This document shows, piece after piece, positions 17,895 through 27,453 of a stretch of 37,869 nucleotides of DNA. Origin of the DNA: an uncultured Ruminococcus sp. (GTDB taxonomy: Bacteria; Bacillota; Clostridia; Oscillospirales; Ruminococcaceae); contig CAMHMM010000002.1 in assembly GCA_946186215.1 (NCBI GenBank), positions 1-37,869 on the forward strand, in the 5' to 3' direction. Position numbers and translations under genes: made by a program. The notes beneath the pieces were generated by a model that was given only the letters and a program-made list of their open reading frames with translations, did no database searches and had not been told where the DNA came from. The first letter of the stretch is position 1, and the number at the start of each line of letters is the position of its first letter.

Positions 17895-18548
17895 TTACGC
17901 TGAATCCTTTATATATTTATGTGCAAATATCATCGTTCCTGCCGAAAAGATATATGGCACGATCTCGTGCAGGATAAAGCAGGGAACGGAGTCTATATTA
18001 AAGATAAGGACAGCCTTGATAAAATCCTCGGCAATGTGTATAAGCACAGCATAGAGCAGAAATTTTCTGCTGTCCCGATAGTGTACCGAGATATACACAA
18101 GCATGGTCAGCGCGATGTGAGACACCATTGAATTTGCGGCACCAACTATTTCCGGAATGCTGCCCGGAGCCGCCTCACCGCTCAGGATCCCGTTTATCAT
18201 GATCGCGGCATTGGCAAGGATAAGCTCGCTGCCGCCATGCCCTATACCATAGGACACAGAATCCTCATGTCTATCATAGCTGTTTATAATATATTTCATT
18301 ATCAGGAATTTTCCGCATTCCTCGGTTATCCCCGACAGCACTGCATTCGACATGGCTCCTGCAGGTACGAACAGCCAGAAAAACGCACGCACGAAGGATA
18401 TGAACATATATCCGATGAAGCCGCACACCGCAGGAAATATCCGCCCGTTTCGCTTCCGTCGGAGTATATATAACATTGCAGCAGGGAGTGCGAATAAATA
18501 TATCAGCTCCAGAACGGCTGCAAATGTGCTGAGTGAAGTCTTGTCCAT
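17895..18548 (-). CDS. YhfC-family putative intramembrane glutamic-type protease-like protein
   Basis: NAVLSGITEECGKFLIMKYI, 'SVSYGIGHGGSELILANAAIMING', multi-TM. Confidence 0.7.
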   Translation of the reverse strand: MDKTSLSTFAAVLELIYLFALPAAMLYILRRKRNGRIFPAVCGFIGYMFISFVRAFFWLFVPAGAMSNAVLSGITEECGKFLIMKYIINSYDRHEDSVSYGIGHGGSELILANAAIMINGILSGEAAPGSIPEIVGAANSMVSHIALTMLVYISVHYRDSRKFLLYAVLIHIAEDFIKAVLIFNIDSVPCFILHEIVPYIFSAGTMIFAHKYIKDSA

Positions 18549-18760
18549 ACGGTCGCCGCCTCAGAGACGGGGGACATACGCTGCGGTCATATGCAGATTT
18601 TGCTTTTCGGGCATTTCTCCCCCAAAAGCAAAACCACACGCTCAGATACGCCCCGAAAATTTTTTTGCATTTTAACCGATTTTTGTTGTCCTTTTTTCAG
18701 ACTTCGTCGGTTAAACATACAGAGACAAATAATACAGAAAAATCTTTGGAGGAAATATCT

Positions 18761-19318
18761 ATGAGACACACAGTTAAAGCAATGGCTGCCGCATTTATGG
18801 CAGTTATATCGATAAGCACGATACCGGCCGCAGTAAGCGCTGATGCCTTTTCCGACGAACCCGCCGGCGGCATATATTCCTACACCGATGATTTTTACGG
18901 CGATGTATTTTACAGTGCAGACTGCGGATATTATTATATCAATGCAGACGGCAGGGCTGTACTTATAGTTCCCGATGCCGCACTGGCAGCCGAAACACCC
19001 TCTTACAGGATCGACGGCTACTACAACACCGAAAACACTACTGTCGATGACATCAGTGTGATGAAATACACATCAGACAGCGGCAACGCCCTGTATATCC
19101 GCACGGGCGACGGCTGCTATGATGTAAGCGGCGATCACACGGCCTACGATATTGAAGAGGCTGCCAACATCAACGGTGCGGCAGTCACCTTCAAAGGCTT
19201 CACCGGCGAGGGATATCACCTCGCAGTCTGGACAAAGGGCGGCAGATCATTCTCCGTCAAGTCCAGAAAAGCGCTGACATTCGCTGAGCTTCAGAACATA
19301 GTTTTTGCCGTGATCTGA
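18761..19318 (+). CDS. Small secreted protein, unknown function
   Basis: Signal peptide MRHTVKAMAAAFMAVISISTIPAAVSADA. RBS TTTGGAGGAAAT before 18761 (the ORF call from 18533 is over-extended). Confidence 0.65.
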   Translation: MRHTVKAMAAAFMAVISISTIPAAVSADAFSDEPAGGIYSYTDDFYGDVFYSADCGYYYINADGRAVLIVPDAALAAETPSYRIDGYYNTENTTVDDISVMKYTSDSGNALYIRTGDGCYDVSGDHTAYDIEEAANINGAAVTFKGFTGEGYHLAVWTKGGRSFSVKSRKALTFAELQNIVFAVI

Positions 19319-19456
19319 GCTTATGCGGACACCGCAAAGCCATGATACCGACTGCTGTCCGCCCGCTTTCGGCAGACGGCAGAGTATCGCAGAGAATACC
19401 GGCTCTGTGCGCTTTGCCTGATATATGTCCTCCAAATTGATTGCTTTTATATATTT

Positions 19457-19489
19457 GCACTGCCCGTTCCCGGACAGTGCGCTTTTTTT
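19457..19489 (+). terminator. Terminator downstream of the secreted-protein gene
   Basis: GCACTGcCCG/CGGaCAGTGC stem with one mismatch followed by GCTTTTTTTG. Confidence 0.7.
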
Positions 19490-19505
19490 GCTTTAAATCC
19501 CCCGG

Positions 19506-21308
19506 TCATTTCTTCTCGAACAGCGGGATAAGCATATTCTCTTCAAATTCATCGTCGGGAAGCGGCGGATTCATATACTCGAGCGGAAGCGACTCCATCT
19601 GCCCGTCCGAACGCTTGTATGATACCTGCTTGGGGAACGCGGTAAGCCCGATGGGAGTCATTACCTCGCATATTACCGGCTCGTCACACCCGAGAACATC
19701 AGCGACCTTCCGGCTGAGCTCATCATTGCTGCAGATCTTTTCCGTCCTGATACCGTAAGCTGCTGCCACAGCGGAGATATCGGGAAGCGAAAGCTCAGAT
19801 TCCTGTGTGCAGGCCACCAGATGCCCTGCGAAAAGATTGGTCTGTGTAGCTCTTATAGCACCGTATCCCCTGTTGGAAAGCACGAATATTTTTATCGGCA
19901 GTTTCAGCCGGCGTATTGTTTCAAGCTCCTGTATATTCATTACAAAACCGCCGTCGCCATTCACACCGACAGTTCTTCGCCTTCCGCCCGCAAGGCAGGC
20001 ACCTATGGCTGAGGGCAGTCCGTAGCCCATTGAGGCAAGCCCCTTCGTGCAGAATACTCTTTGACCTTTTCTTACCTTGAAGCCCTGCATCGATATATCT
20101 ATACAGCTTCCCGAGCTGCCCGAAACATAAATATCATTTTCCGTCATCTGAGAGGATATCTCATCTATCAGGCAGTATGTGTTCACAAGCTCCTTCTGCT
20201 GGCGGTATTCAGGCAGAATAATAGGATATCTGCTCTTCACCCTATCCGCATAGGCAAACCATGCAGACCTGTCAGGATGCTTTATGCGGTCTTTTTCCTC
20301 GAGCATAACAGAGATAAATCTTCCCGCATCCGCACATATCGTCATATCAGGGCGTACATTGATCTTTGCAAGCTCGTTTTTATCGATATCCACCATGATC
20401 TTGTATGCCGCTCTTGCAAAGCCGTTGAAATTATACCCCGTCTGAAGAAGATTCATCCTTGCACCGACAGTCAGGAAAAAGTCGGAATTCTGCTGGATAA
20501 AATTGGCATATCTGTGCCCGAGACCGCCCGGTCGGCCGTAATACAGCGGGTCATCTTCTGTAATAAGATCTATCCCGTTCCATGTGGTGAGCACCGGAAT
20601 CCCGAGTTCGCGGACAAGCTGTGAAAACTCCTCTGCAGCACCTGCAAGTCTTATCCCGTTTCCTGCAAGGATAACAGGGCGTTCGGAACAGTTCAGCCTG
20701 TCTATAGTCTCTGTTACCTTCTGGCGCAGATAGACCTCATCCTCGGGAATCTCAAAGGGTGTGTACCCGATAAGGTTCTCTTCATTGATCATGCTTGCCT
20801 GAACATCAAGCGGGATGTCGAGCCAGACAGGACCTTTTCTGCCGTGAGTAGCTTCATACAGAGCCTTCTCCATATGATATCTTATCATGGAAGGATCATC
20901 CACGACAGCGGCATATTTAGTGATGGACTTCACAACGGATATTATATCAAGCTCCTGCATACCCTGCTGGCGGATGCCCTGCCCGTTTATCATATCAAGA
21001 CGCTTTACCTGTCCTGATACGACAAACATCGGGGTGGATTCGATATAAGCTCCTGCAACTCCGGTAAGCGCATTTGTTCCGCCGGGGCCTGTTGTGACCA
21101 TCAAAAGTCCTATCCTGTTATTCACTCTTGCATATGCTTCGGCAGCGATAGCCGCTCCCTGCTCATGCTGGCAGCAGACAAATTTTATATCCTTGCTGTT
21201 TCCCAGTGAATCATTGAGGTGCATTGCACCGCCGCCCGGCAGCATGAACATATGCTTCGCACCGGTCTGTTCAAGTTTTTTTATCACATAGTCGGAAAGT
21301 TTGATCAT
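19506..21308 (-). CDS. Thiamine-diphosphate-dependent enzyme, acetolactate synthase large subunit-like
   Basis: FVCCQHEQGAAIAAEAYAR (catalytic Glu region), TTGPGGTNALTGVAGAYIES, ThDP motif 'VNGDGGFVMNIQELETIRRLKLPIKIFVLSNRGYG'. No adjacent ilvN or ilvC. Confidence 0.85.
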   Translation of the reverse strand: MIKLSDYVIKKLEQTGAKHMFMLPGGGAMHLNDSLGNSKDIKFVCCQHEQGAAIAAEAYARVNNRIGLLMVTTGPGGTNALTGVAGAYIESTPMFVVSGQVKRLDMINGQGIRQQGMQELDIISVVKSITKYAAVVDDPSMIRYHMEKALYEATHGRKGPVWLDIPLDVQASMINEENLIGYTPFEIPEDEVYLRQKVTETIDRLNCSERPVILAGNGIRLAGAAEEFSQLVRELGIPVLTTWNGIDLITEDDPLYYGRPGGLGHRYANFIQQNSDFFLTVGARMNLLQTGYNFNGFARAAYKIMVDIDKNELAKINVRPDMTICADAGRFISVMLEEKDRIKHPDRSAWFAYADRVKSRYPIILPEYRQQKELVNTYCLIDEISSQMTENDIYVSGSSGSCIDISMQGFKVRKGQRVFCTKGLASMGYGLPSAIGACLAGGRRRTVGVNGDGGFVMNIQELETIRRLKLPIKIFVLSNRGYGAIRATQTNLFAGHLVACTQESELSLPDISAVAAAYGIRTEKICSNDELSRKVADVLGCDEPVICEVMTPIGLTAFPKQVSYKRSDGQMESLPLEYMNPPLPDDEFEENMLIPLFEKK

Positions 21309-21323
21309 AGCCTGTCACCCGGA

Positions 21324-22964
21324 TCAGTTTTCACTGTAATTTTCATCGAATATACTCGGAGTTATAAACCTGATATCAATATCCCTGCCGATACTGCGGC
21401 GGTAGGACATATACATATCCTTTATCTCCTCATTGAGCTCATCCCACTTGTTTTCGGGATTGAGCGTAGGCAGATTGACATCACCATAGCTCTCATTGTA
21501 CTGTGTCTTGAAGCCGTCAAAGCCTGCGATAAGTATCTCCTTCGCCTCTATCATGCTCATAAGCCGCAGAGCTGTGATCATAGCGTTGTCGAAATGCGGC
21601 CATTTATGGGACGGCGAGCCTCTGTTTATCACTCTGTCGAAATTGACGACATATTCATCGCCGCTTCCTGCGGTGATATTTGAAAGAATGACCTTCTTTA
21701 CAGCTGAGAACACATCTGTGTAAACATCCTTTGCGTACACGAATCTTGCTTCATTGGTAAAGAAAAGGTAATCGTAGGCGTAGCCCGGGATAACTGCATT
21801 TACTGCGAATACAACAGGTTTTTCCTGCGCTGTCACATTCTTTATGCTCTCCGCCTGTGTAACGGATGATCTGCCCGGGGCAATAAGCATGACTTTTCTG
21901 CCCGAAACAGCCTTCCTGAGATCAGACAGTGCCTGTTCATCATCCACATGACGGCTCTGGTTGAGAAGATATTTTTCCTCGAGAAGATCATAATCATACT
22001 TAGTGCGATCCTCGGGAGAAAGGGATTCGATAATATTTTTCATATCCTTTGCACCTGTACGGTGGTTCTGGGTGAGATATGCAATATTATTTACATGACA
22101 GCAGTACATTCCCGCGATCATATAGCGGGTGGAATAGCCCCATGTATACTTCTCCCTGAAATATTCCATATACAGATCTATGGCATCCATGATCATGTTC
22201 ATATCATATCTGCCGTTGTGACTGCGGTCAAGGAAGCTTGCCACCAGCTCGGTAGTGGCATTTCCTGCGCCGCGCCCCATACCGCAGAGACTGCTGTCGA
22301 GCACGATATCTCTCTGACTGTCGGCAAGTATATCCACAAAATGCTTGCAGAGAGCAAAGGCAAGCTGCTGGTTGTTATGGGAATGAAAGCCGAGCTTTAT
22401 CTGCGGAGCCACTGTCCTGTCAAGAACACTGACGATCCTTTCAAGATCCTCCTCATACATCGCACCGAATGTATCCACCACAGAAATGCTTACCGGATCC
22501 AGTTCATTAATGTATTCTGCAGCCTCGATAAGGTCTTCATCCGAATATGAAAGGGTGTTGGCCAGCTGCAGATACACCTGATATCCTTTGTCCTTTATCT
22601 TCTTTGCAACAGCCGTGCCGCCCTCTATCTTCCCGTGGGGGAATACTACTCTGACCGCATCGATGGAATCATGAGTACAGGGGGGCAGTGTATCAAGATC
22701 ATACCTGTCCCAGTCGATCATCACAACATAGGTGATACCGGGCTTTTTATCCTGCAGGAATTCTTTCAGATCATCGGGCACATGAAAATAAGTAGTGCCC
22801 TCCTCATAGGCCGGATTCTTGAGCCATCCGCATTCGATGATATCGGCATTTGCCTCACCCAGTTTTTTGATCAGTCCCTTTATGGCGGGCACACCGAATT
22901 TCCCTCCGGTTATATATGCGCCATCCCTGAGTGTGCAGTCAAGAAGCTGTATTTTTTTTGCCAT
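21324..22964 (-). CDS. DRE-TIM (HMGL/4-hydroxy-2-oxovalerate aldolase-like) aldolase fused to an uncharacterised C-terminal domain
   Basis: N-terminus LLDCTLRDGAYITGGKFG, GFHSHNNQQLAFA, 'DSSLCGMGRGAGNATTE'. C-terminal ~200 aa with 'KVMLIAPGRSSVTQAESI...ILIAGFDGFKTQYNESYGDV'. Confidence 0.8.
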   Translation of the reverse strand: MAKKIQLLDCTLRDGAYITGGKFGVPAIKGLIKKLGEANADIIECGWLKNPAYEEGTTYFHVPDDLKEFLQDKKPGITYVVMIDWDRYDLDTLPPCTHDSIDAVRVVFPHGKIEGGTAVAKKIKDKGYQVYLQLANTLSYSDEDLIEAAEYINELDPVSISVVDTFGAMYEEDLERIVSVLDRTVAPQIKLGFHSHNNQQLAFALCKHFVDILADSQRDIVLDSSLCGMGRGAGNATTELVASFLDRSHNGRYDMNMIMDAIDLYMEYFREKYTWGYSTRYMIAGMYCCHVNNIAYLTQNHRTGAKDMKNIIESLSPEDRTKYDYDLLEEKYLLNQSRHVDDEQALSDLRKAVSGRKVMLIAPGRSSVTQAESIKNVTAQEKPVVFAVNAVIPGYAYDYLFFTNEARFVYAKDVYTDVFSAVKKVILSNITAGSGDEYVVNFDRVINRGSPSHKWPHFDNAMITALRLMSMIEAKEILIAGFDGFKTQYNESYGDVNLPTLNPENKWDELNEEIKDMYMSYRRSIGRDIDIRFITPSIFDENYSEN

Positions 22965-23053
22965 TTCCGTTCACCTCTGTTTGGTTTTAAGGAAAGCACC
23001 GGATAAACGCTTTTCCTGTGCGCTTTTCAAGTGTCTTTCCCTGTCTTTGGCGG

Positions 23054-23077
23054 GGCAGATAACCTGTTCTATCTGCC
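23054..23077. promoter_or_regulatory. Perfect inverted repeat GGCAGATA-acctgttc-TATCTGCC upstream of the aldolase/ThDP gene pair
   Basis: 8-bp perfect arms, 8-nt spacer, in the 136-bp gap between the RluA-like gene and the aldolase. Confidence 0.4.
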
Positions 23078-23100
23078 TGTTGTATGATACTGCGCATCAG

Positions 23101-24063
23101 TCATGATGCGATATCCGCAAATTTCTGTTTTACGCGCTGTACCGTGCGTTCGGCGGTAAATTCCCGCCCGTCCAGATATGAAAGCGTGCAGCCGCTGTCA
23201 AAATGAAATCTCAGCCTGCAGGAAAAAAGCTGCTGCATTTTCGTTCCCGTGCTGCGGTTGATACGGTTGTCGCCGTATTTTCCGTCACCCAGCACAGGAC
23301 AGCCGATGTGCGCCATATGCGCCCTTATCTGGTGTGTCCTGCCTGTGAGCAGGTCTATCTCCAGCAGTGAAAATCCCTCTTTGCTTTCCAGCACCCTGTA
23401 CCCCGTGCGTATCTCCTTGTTGGCAGGCGTGCTTTTGTCCTGCACATATACGCGGTTGAGCTTTTCATCCTTGTAGAGATATGCCGTGAGTATGCCGCTG
23501 TCATGGGGCGGTCTCCCCGAAACGATGCACATATATGTCTTATCCGTGCGCCGTTCCTTCACAGCAAGGTTCATCTCCCGCAGTGCCGCGGCATTCTTTG
23601 CCGCTATCACGATGCCGCCCGTATTTCTGTCAAGGCGGTTGCACAAAGCGGGGGCAAAGGAGTTCTCCCTTTCGGGATCATACTCGCCCTTCTCACAAAG
23701 ATAAGCCTTGAGCCTGTTTGCAAGGGTGTCTGCGGTGTGTATGTCATCCTCATGCACCACAAGTCCCTGCGGCTTGTCTATGAGGATTATGTTCTCATCC
23801 TCATAAATGATATCTATATGAGAGGAAACGGCTCTGAATGTATCCTCTGTCACCGTGCCCAGCATATCATCGGGAAGATATATCTCCAGCACATCCCCTT
23901 CACAGAGCATTGTGCTGATCTCGCAGCGCTTCCGGTTGAGCTTGATGTTCTTTGTGCGTATGCCCTTGTAAAGCGCTGACTGAGGCATCGCGGGGCAGGC
24001 CTTGGTGATGAATTTATCCACACGCTGTCCCGCATCATTGGGATTGATCACAAATCTTTTCAT
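23101..24063 (-). CDS. RluA-family pseudouridine synthase
   Basis: S4-like N-terminus, 'NRLDRNTGGIVIAAKNAAALREM', 'LLTGRTHQIRAHMAHIGCPVLGDGKYG'. Confidence 0.93.
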   Translation of the reverse strand: MKRFVINPNDAGQRVDKFITKACPAMPQSALYKGIRTKNIKLNRKRCEISTMLCEGDVLEIYLPDDMLGTVTEDTFRAVSSHIDIIYEDENIILIDKPQGLVVHEDDIHTADTLANRLKAYLCEKGEYDPERENSFAPALCNRLDRNTGGIVIAAKNAAALREMNLAVKERRTDKTYMCIVSGRPPHDSGILTAYLYKDEKLNRVYVQDKSTPANKEIRTGYRVLESKEGFSLLEIDLLTGRTHQIRAHMAHIGCPVLGDGKYGDNRINRSTGTKMQQLFSCRLRFHFDSGCTLSYLDGREFTAERTVQRVKQKFADIAS

Positions 24064-24099
24064 ATAATACGCCGGCGGTCGCTTTTATCCGGCATTTCC

Positions 24100-25335
24100 T
24101 CAGAATTTCTTGATGACCTGCTTGCTCTCGTTGCCGTCGATATCCATAAATACACCGACGAGCTGTTTATCCTTTACATACATTCCCGAGATAACATTGT
24201 CCGACTTCTGATTGGAGAACACCTGAGTGGTCTTGCCGGTCTTGGGATCGTATCTCTGGATGCTGTGCGCCTTGTTGTAGTAAATATAGCTGCCGTAGGA
24301 TGCCATCTGCATCATGGGCTTTTCCCATGTTACCCAGTGCTCGGCCTGTGTGTCTCTCCAGCGTATCTCCCAGTCATTATCTATGGAAAGCAGCTTGCTC
24401 GATTTGCCTGTGGAGGTATCGTATGCGCTGATGGTATCGGATGTACCGTAGATAAGCGATTTGCCGTAGAAGAAGAACGGACTGGTGGAACCCCAGCTCA
24501 GCTTGTCAAACTTGGTGGACTTTGCAAGTCCCTTGGGCTTGAAATCGCCGTGCTCCTTGAGTGCGGCATCGCTTTTGAGGAAGTATTCATGATAAACATT
24601 GTGCTTTATCTCAACGCCGTTTATAAAGCTGTCGTCATAGGTGCAGTCCACATGGTACCAGCTCTTGCCGAGCTTTACAAGGTTCCAGCCGTGATCGTCG
24701 TTCATGGCGATCTTACTCTCTATGCCCACTCTTTTCAGAAGCACACAATAGGCTCTTGCGTAGCCCGAGCAGGTGGCCTTTTTCTTTACAAGTGCCGCAT
24801 AGGGTGTGGATGTGTTTCTCGTACCGTTGTCCACATAGGATGTGCTGAGCACGAGCTTGTCGTGAAGATATGCCACTTTCTGGACATCCGTCCATTCCTT
24901 TTTAACGCCTGTGAGCATATCCTTTACAGCCTTGTCGAATTTTGTCTTGTACTGGCTGAGCTTTGACTTGGATGTGGTGTATTTTACCTTCATGGTAACA
25001 TACAGCCTTGTTGCATCAGCCTTTGCACTGAGGTTGAGCTCCTCCTCAACATAGAAATACTTTTCCTGTGCAAGGAGCTTATAGAGCACATCGGAGATCT
25101 CGTCATAGAATGCATCGGCCTCTGCCTGTCCCGCATTTTTTACGGATTTTGTAAAGTTGATCTGTGAATCAAAATTATCAAAGCCCTTTTTCATCTGGCT
25201 CTCAATGGATGATGTTGACGAAGAGGAGGCAGATGTAGCCGCATAGACGGTCTGGTTTGAAATGGCGGGCATCCCTGTGACCGAAAAGAACATCACAAGG
25301 GAAAGCAGCAGAGAAACGATCTTTTTATTGTTCAT
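24100..25335 (-). CDS. Secreted transglutaminase-like protein
   Basis: Signal peptide MNNKKIVSLLLSLVMFFSVTGMPA. Cys/His/Asp triad context 'KKATCSGYARAYCVLLKRVGI...DDHGWNLVKLGKSWYHVDCTYDD'. Confidence 0.85.
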   Translation of the reverse strand: MNNKKIVSLLLSLVMFFSVTGMPAISNQTVYAATSASSSSTSSIESQMKKGFDNFDSQINFTKSVKNAGQAEADAFYDEISDVLYKLLAQEKYFYVEEELNLSAKADATRLYVTMKVKYTTSKSKLSQYKTKFDKAVKDMLTGVKKEWTDVQKVAYLHDKLVLSTSYVDNGTRNTSTPYAALVKKKATCSGYARAYCVLLKRVGIESKIAMNDDHGWNLVKLGKSWYHVDCTYDDSFINGVEIKHNVYHEYFLKSDAALKEHGDFKPKGLAKSTKFDKLSWGSTSPFFFYGKSLIYGTSDTISAYDTSTGKSSKLLSIDNDWEIRWRDTQAEHWVTWEKPMMQMASYGSYIYYNKAHSIQRYDPKTGKTTQVFSNQKSDNVISGMYVKDKQLVGVFMDIDGNESKQVIKKF

Positions 25336-25425
25336 AGCGATAACATCCTTTTCAAGGCTCATATCCGTGAAGCACCGTCCGTGTCATATAAGCCCTTTTT
25401 ATGTGTGTTTCTGGTATATTCCTGA

Positions 25426-26724
25426 TCAGTAAAGCCTTAATTCGCCCTTTTCATACATTTCCTGAAGGGCGCAGAGGATCCCCAGTCTGCCCGATGCATA
25501 TGTAAGGCCGCCCTGTACATATGCCGCATAGGGCTCGCGGAGAGGGCCGTCGGCTGAAAGCTCTATCGAAGCGCCGTTGTTGAATGCGCCTGCGGCCATG
25601 ATGACCTGTGAATCATACCCGGGCATATCCCAGGGCTCGGGAGAAACAAAGCTGTCGATAGGTGAACCCTTCTGTATTCCGCGGCAGAAGGCGGTCAGCG
25701 CCTTGGGATCGCCGAGTATCACAGATGTGATTATATCGCCCCTTGGCTCGTCGGGCTGCGGGTAGCACTTGTAGCCCAGCTGTGTCATGAGCCTTGTGGT
25801 GAATACCGCCGTCTTCATAGCCGCAGCAGTCACCTCGGGAGCCATGAAGATGCCCTGATAAAGGCTCCTGTTCTCGTCGAAGGAAGCTCCTGCCTCACGC
25901 CCTACTCCGGGACAGGTGAGACGGTACGAGCAAAGCTCCACCAGTTCCTTCTTTCCTGCGATATATCCGCCGGAATGTGCCAGTCCGCCGCCGGGGTTCT
26001 TGATGAGCGATCCTGCGATAAGGTCTGCGCCCACCTGAGTAGGCTCGGTCTTTTCCACAAATTCGCCGTAGCAGTTGTCCACCATTACGATGACCGACGG
26101 CTCAGCGCCCTTTGCGGCCTTAATTATCTCAGCCACGGCGTTCACCGTCAGCGACGGGCGCAGGGAATACCCTCTCGAGCGCTGGATATATGCGATCTTA
26201 GCGCCCTTTACCTTCTGGAATATCTCTGCCACATTGGGCTTTCCGTCTGCGGTGAGCTCCACCTGATCGTATACCACGCCCATATCCGCAAGGGAACCCA
26301 TTCCCTTGCCGCGTATGCCTATGACCTCTTCGAGGGTGTCATAGGGCTTGCCCGTGAGTGAAACTATCTTGTCTCCCGGTCTGAGCACACCGAAAAGCGC
26401 TGTGGAAAGCGCCGCTGTGCCGGATGCTATGGTAGCCCTTACGAGTGCATCCTCAGTCCTGAATATCTCGGCAAAAACGCTGTCGAGCGTGTCTCTGCCA
26501 ATATCTCCGTAGCCGTAGCCCGTGCTTCCGCTCAGACAGGCTGCCGATACCTTGTTATTGATGAAAGCGCGCAGCACCTTTTCGCCGTTTGCACGCGCTG
26601 TGCGCTCGATCTCCTTGAATTCGGCCTCGCAGGCTTCCTCTGCCCTTGCTGCGGCCTTTGCTATTCTTTCCTCAAATTCAAAGCCGGGCACTGTGACCGG
26701 CTTAGGATCATATATCTCTGCCAT
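25426..26724 (-). CDS. PLP-dependent aluminium-resistance / methionine gamma-lyase-family protein
   Basis: GYGYGDIGRDTLDSVFAEIF, 'IASGTAALSTALFGVLRPGD', 'VMVDNCYGEFVE...GADLIAGSLIKNPGGGLAHSGGYIAG'. Confidence 0.9.
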   Translation of the reverse strand: MAEIYDPKPVTVPGFEFEERIAKAAARAEEACEAEFKEIERTARANGEKVLRAFINNKVSAACLSGSTGYGYGDIGRDTLDSVFAEIFRTEDALVRATIASGTAALSTALFGVLRPGDKIVSLTGKPYDTLEEVIGIRGKGMGSLADMGVVYDQVELTADGKPNVAEIFQKVKGAKIAYIQRSRGYSLRPSLTVNAVAEIIKAAKGAEPSVIVMVDNCYGEFVEKTEPTQVGADLIAGSLIKNPGGGLAHSGGYIAGKKELVELCSYRLTCPGVGREAGASFDENRSLYQGIFMAPEVTAAAMKTAVFTTRLMTQLGYKCYPQPDEPRGDIITSVILGDPKALTAFCRGIQKGSPIDSFVSPEPWDMPGYDSQVIMAAGAFNNGASIELSADGPLREPYAAYVQGGLTYASGRLGILCALQEMYEKGELRLY

Positions 26725-26787
26725 TTTGATCTCCCCGTAAAAAGTCAGACTATTCTGTATTATCAGTCATTCAGAACAGACCTGGTG

Positions 26788-27453
26788 TCAGCTGCTGCGC
26801 ACTGCATAACAGCACTGCGCGGCTGTTTCAAAACCGAGATGGAGATAAAATCCCATCATACTTTCTTCTGCCATTACCGAAAGGCATTTTTCCGTGCGTA
26901 TCCCGTCAAGCAGGGCACGCATATTTCCTCTTTTTCTGTGAGCCGGAGCTGTGGAAACTGCCGAGAGGAACAATTCCCTCTGAGTTTCCATATCCGCTGC
27001 GGCAAATGAGCTGCCGTATAAAAATCCCTGTGATACACCATGGCGGATGCGGTGGCTCAGATCGCAGTACCACGCGGAAAAATCCATTTCCGCAAAGGAT
27101 GCGCCAACGATGCCCCGCAGCCTGTCCGCACTGATATCATCAAATATTATATCGGCGCTGTTTGCCTGCCGCCTTGTCATATGATACACCGTGTGCACAG
27201 AAAAGCCCGCAATATCACGGGGCTTTTGCATTTCCGCCGTTGCAGCACCCGACATTCCTATAAAGCAGGCAGTCTCATCATCACATTCCCCGCAGACTAC
27301 CGCATTGGAATTGAATATCATGATATACGCGCTTTGCGAGCGATAAAAGCGGCAGAAATCATAGCCCGTGCCGTAAGCCCTGAAATATGTGCAGAGCTTG
27401 GCGCTGTGATAATCCTCTGCCTGCAGAGGCAGCTCGGTGATCTGCCCGATCAT
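26788..27453 (-). CDS. Putative GNAT-like N-acetyltransferase
   Basis: 'FLSAVSTAPAHRKRGNMRALLDGIRTE...SMMGFYLHLGFETAAQ' resembles the acetyl-CoA loop and C-terminal GNAT motif. Overlaps the M42 stop codon. Confidence 0.55.
   Translation of the reverse strand: MIGQITELPLQAEDYHSAKLCTYFRAYGTGYDFCRFYRSQSAYIMIFNSNAVVCGECDDETACFIGMSGAATAEMQKPRDIAGFSVHTVYHMTRRQANSADIIFDDISADRLRGIVGASFAEMDFSAWYCDLSHRIRHGVSQGFLYGSSFAAADMETQRELFLSAVSTAPAHRKRGNMRALLDGIRTEKCLSVMAEESMMGFYLHLGFETAAQCCYAVRSS

Noticed and set aside
18533-18760. N-terminal extension of the 18761 secreted protein
   Set aside because: The RBS (TTTGGAGGAAAT) and signal peptide both point to a start at 18761; the extension overlaps the divergent gene.
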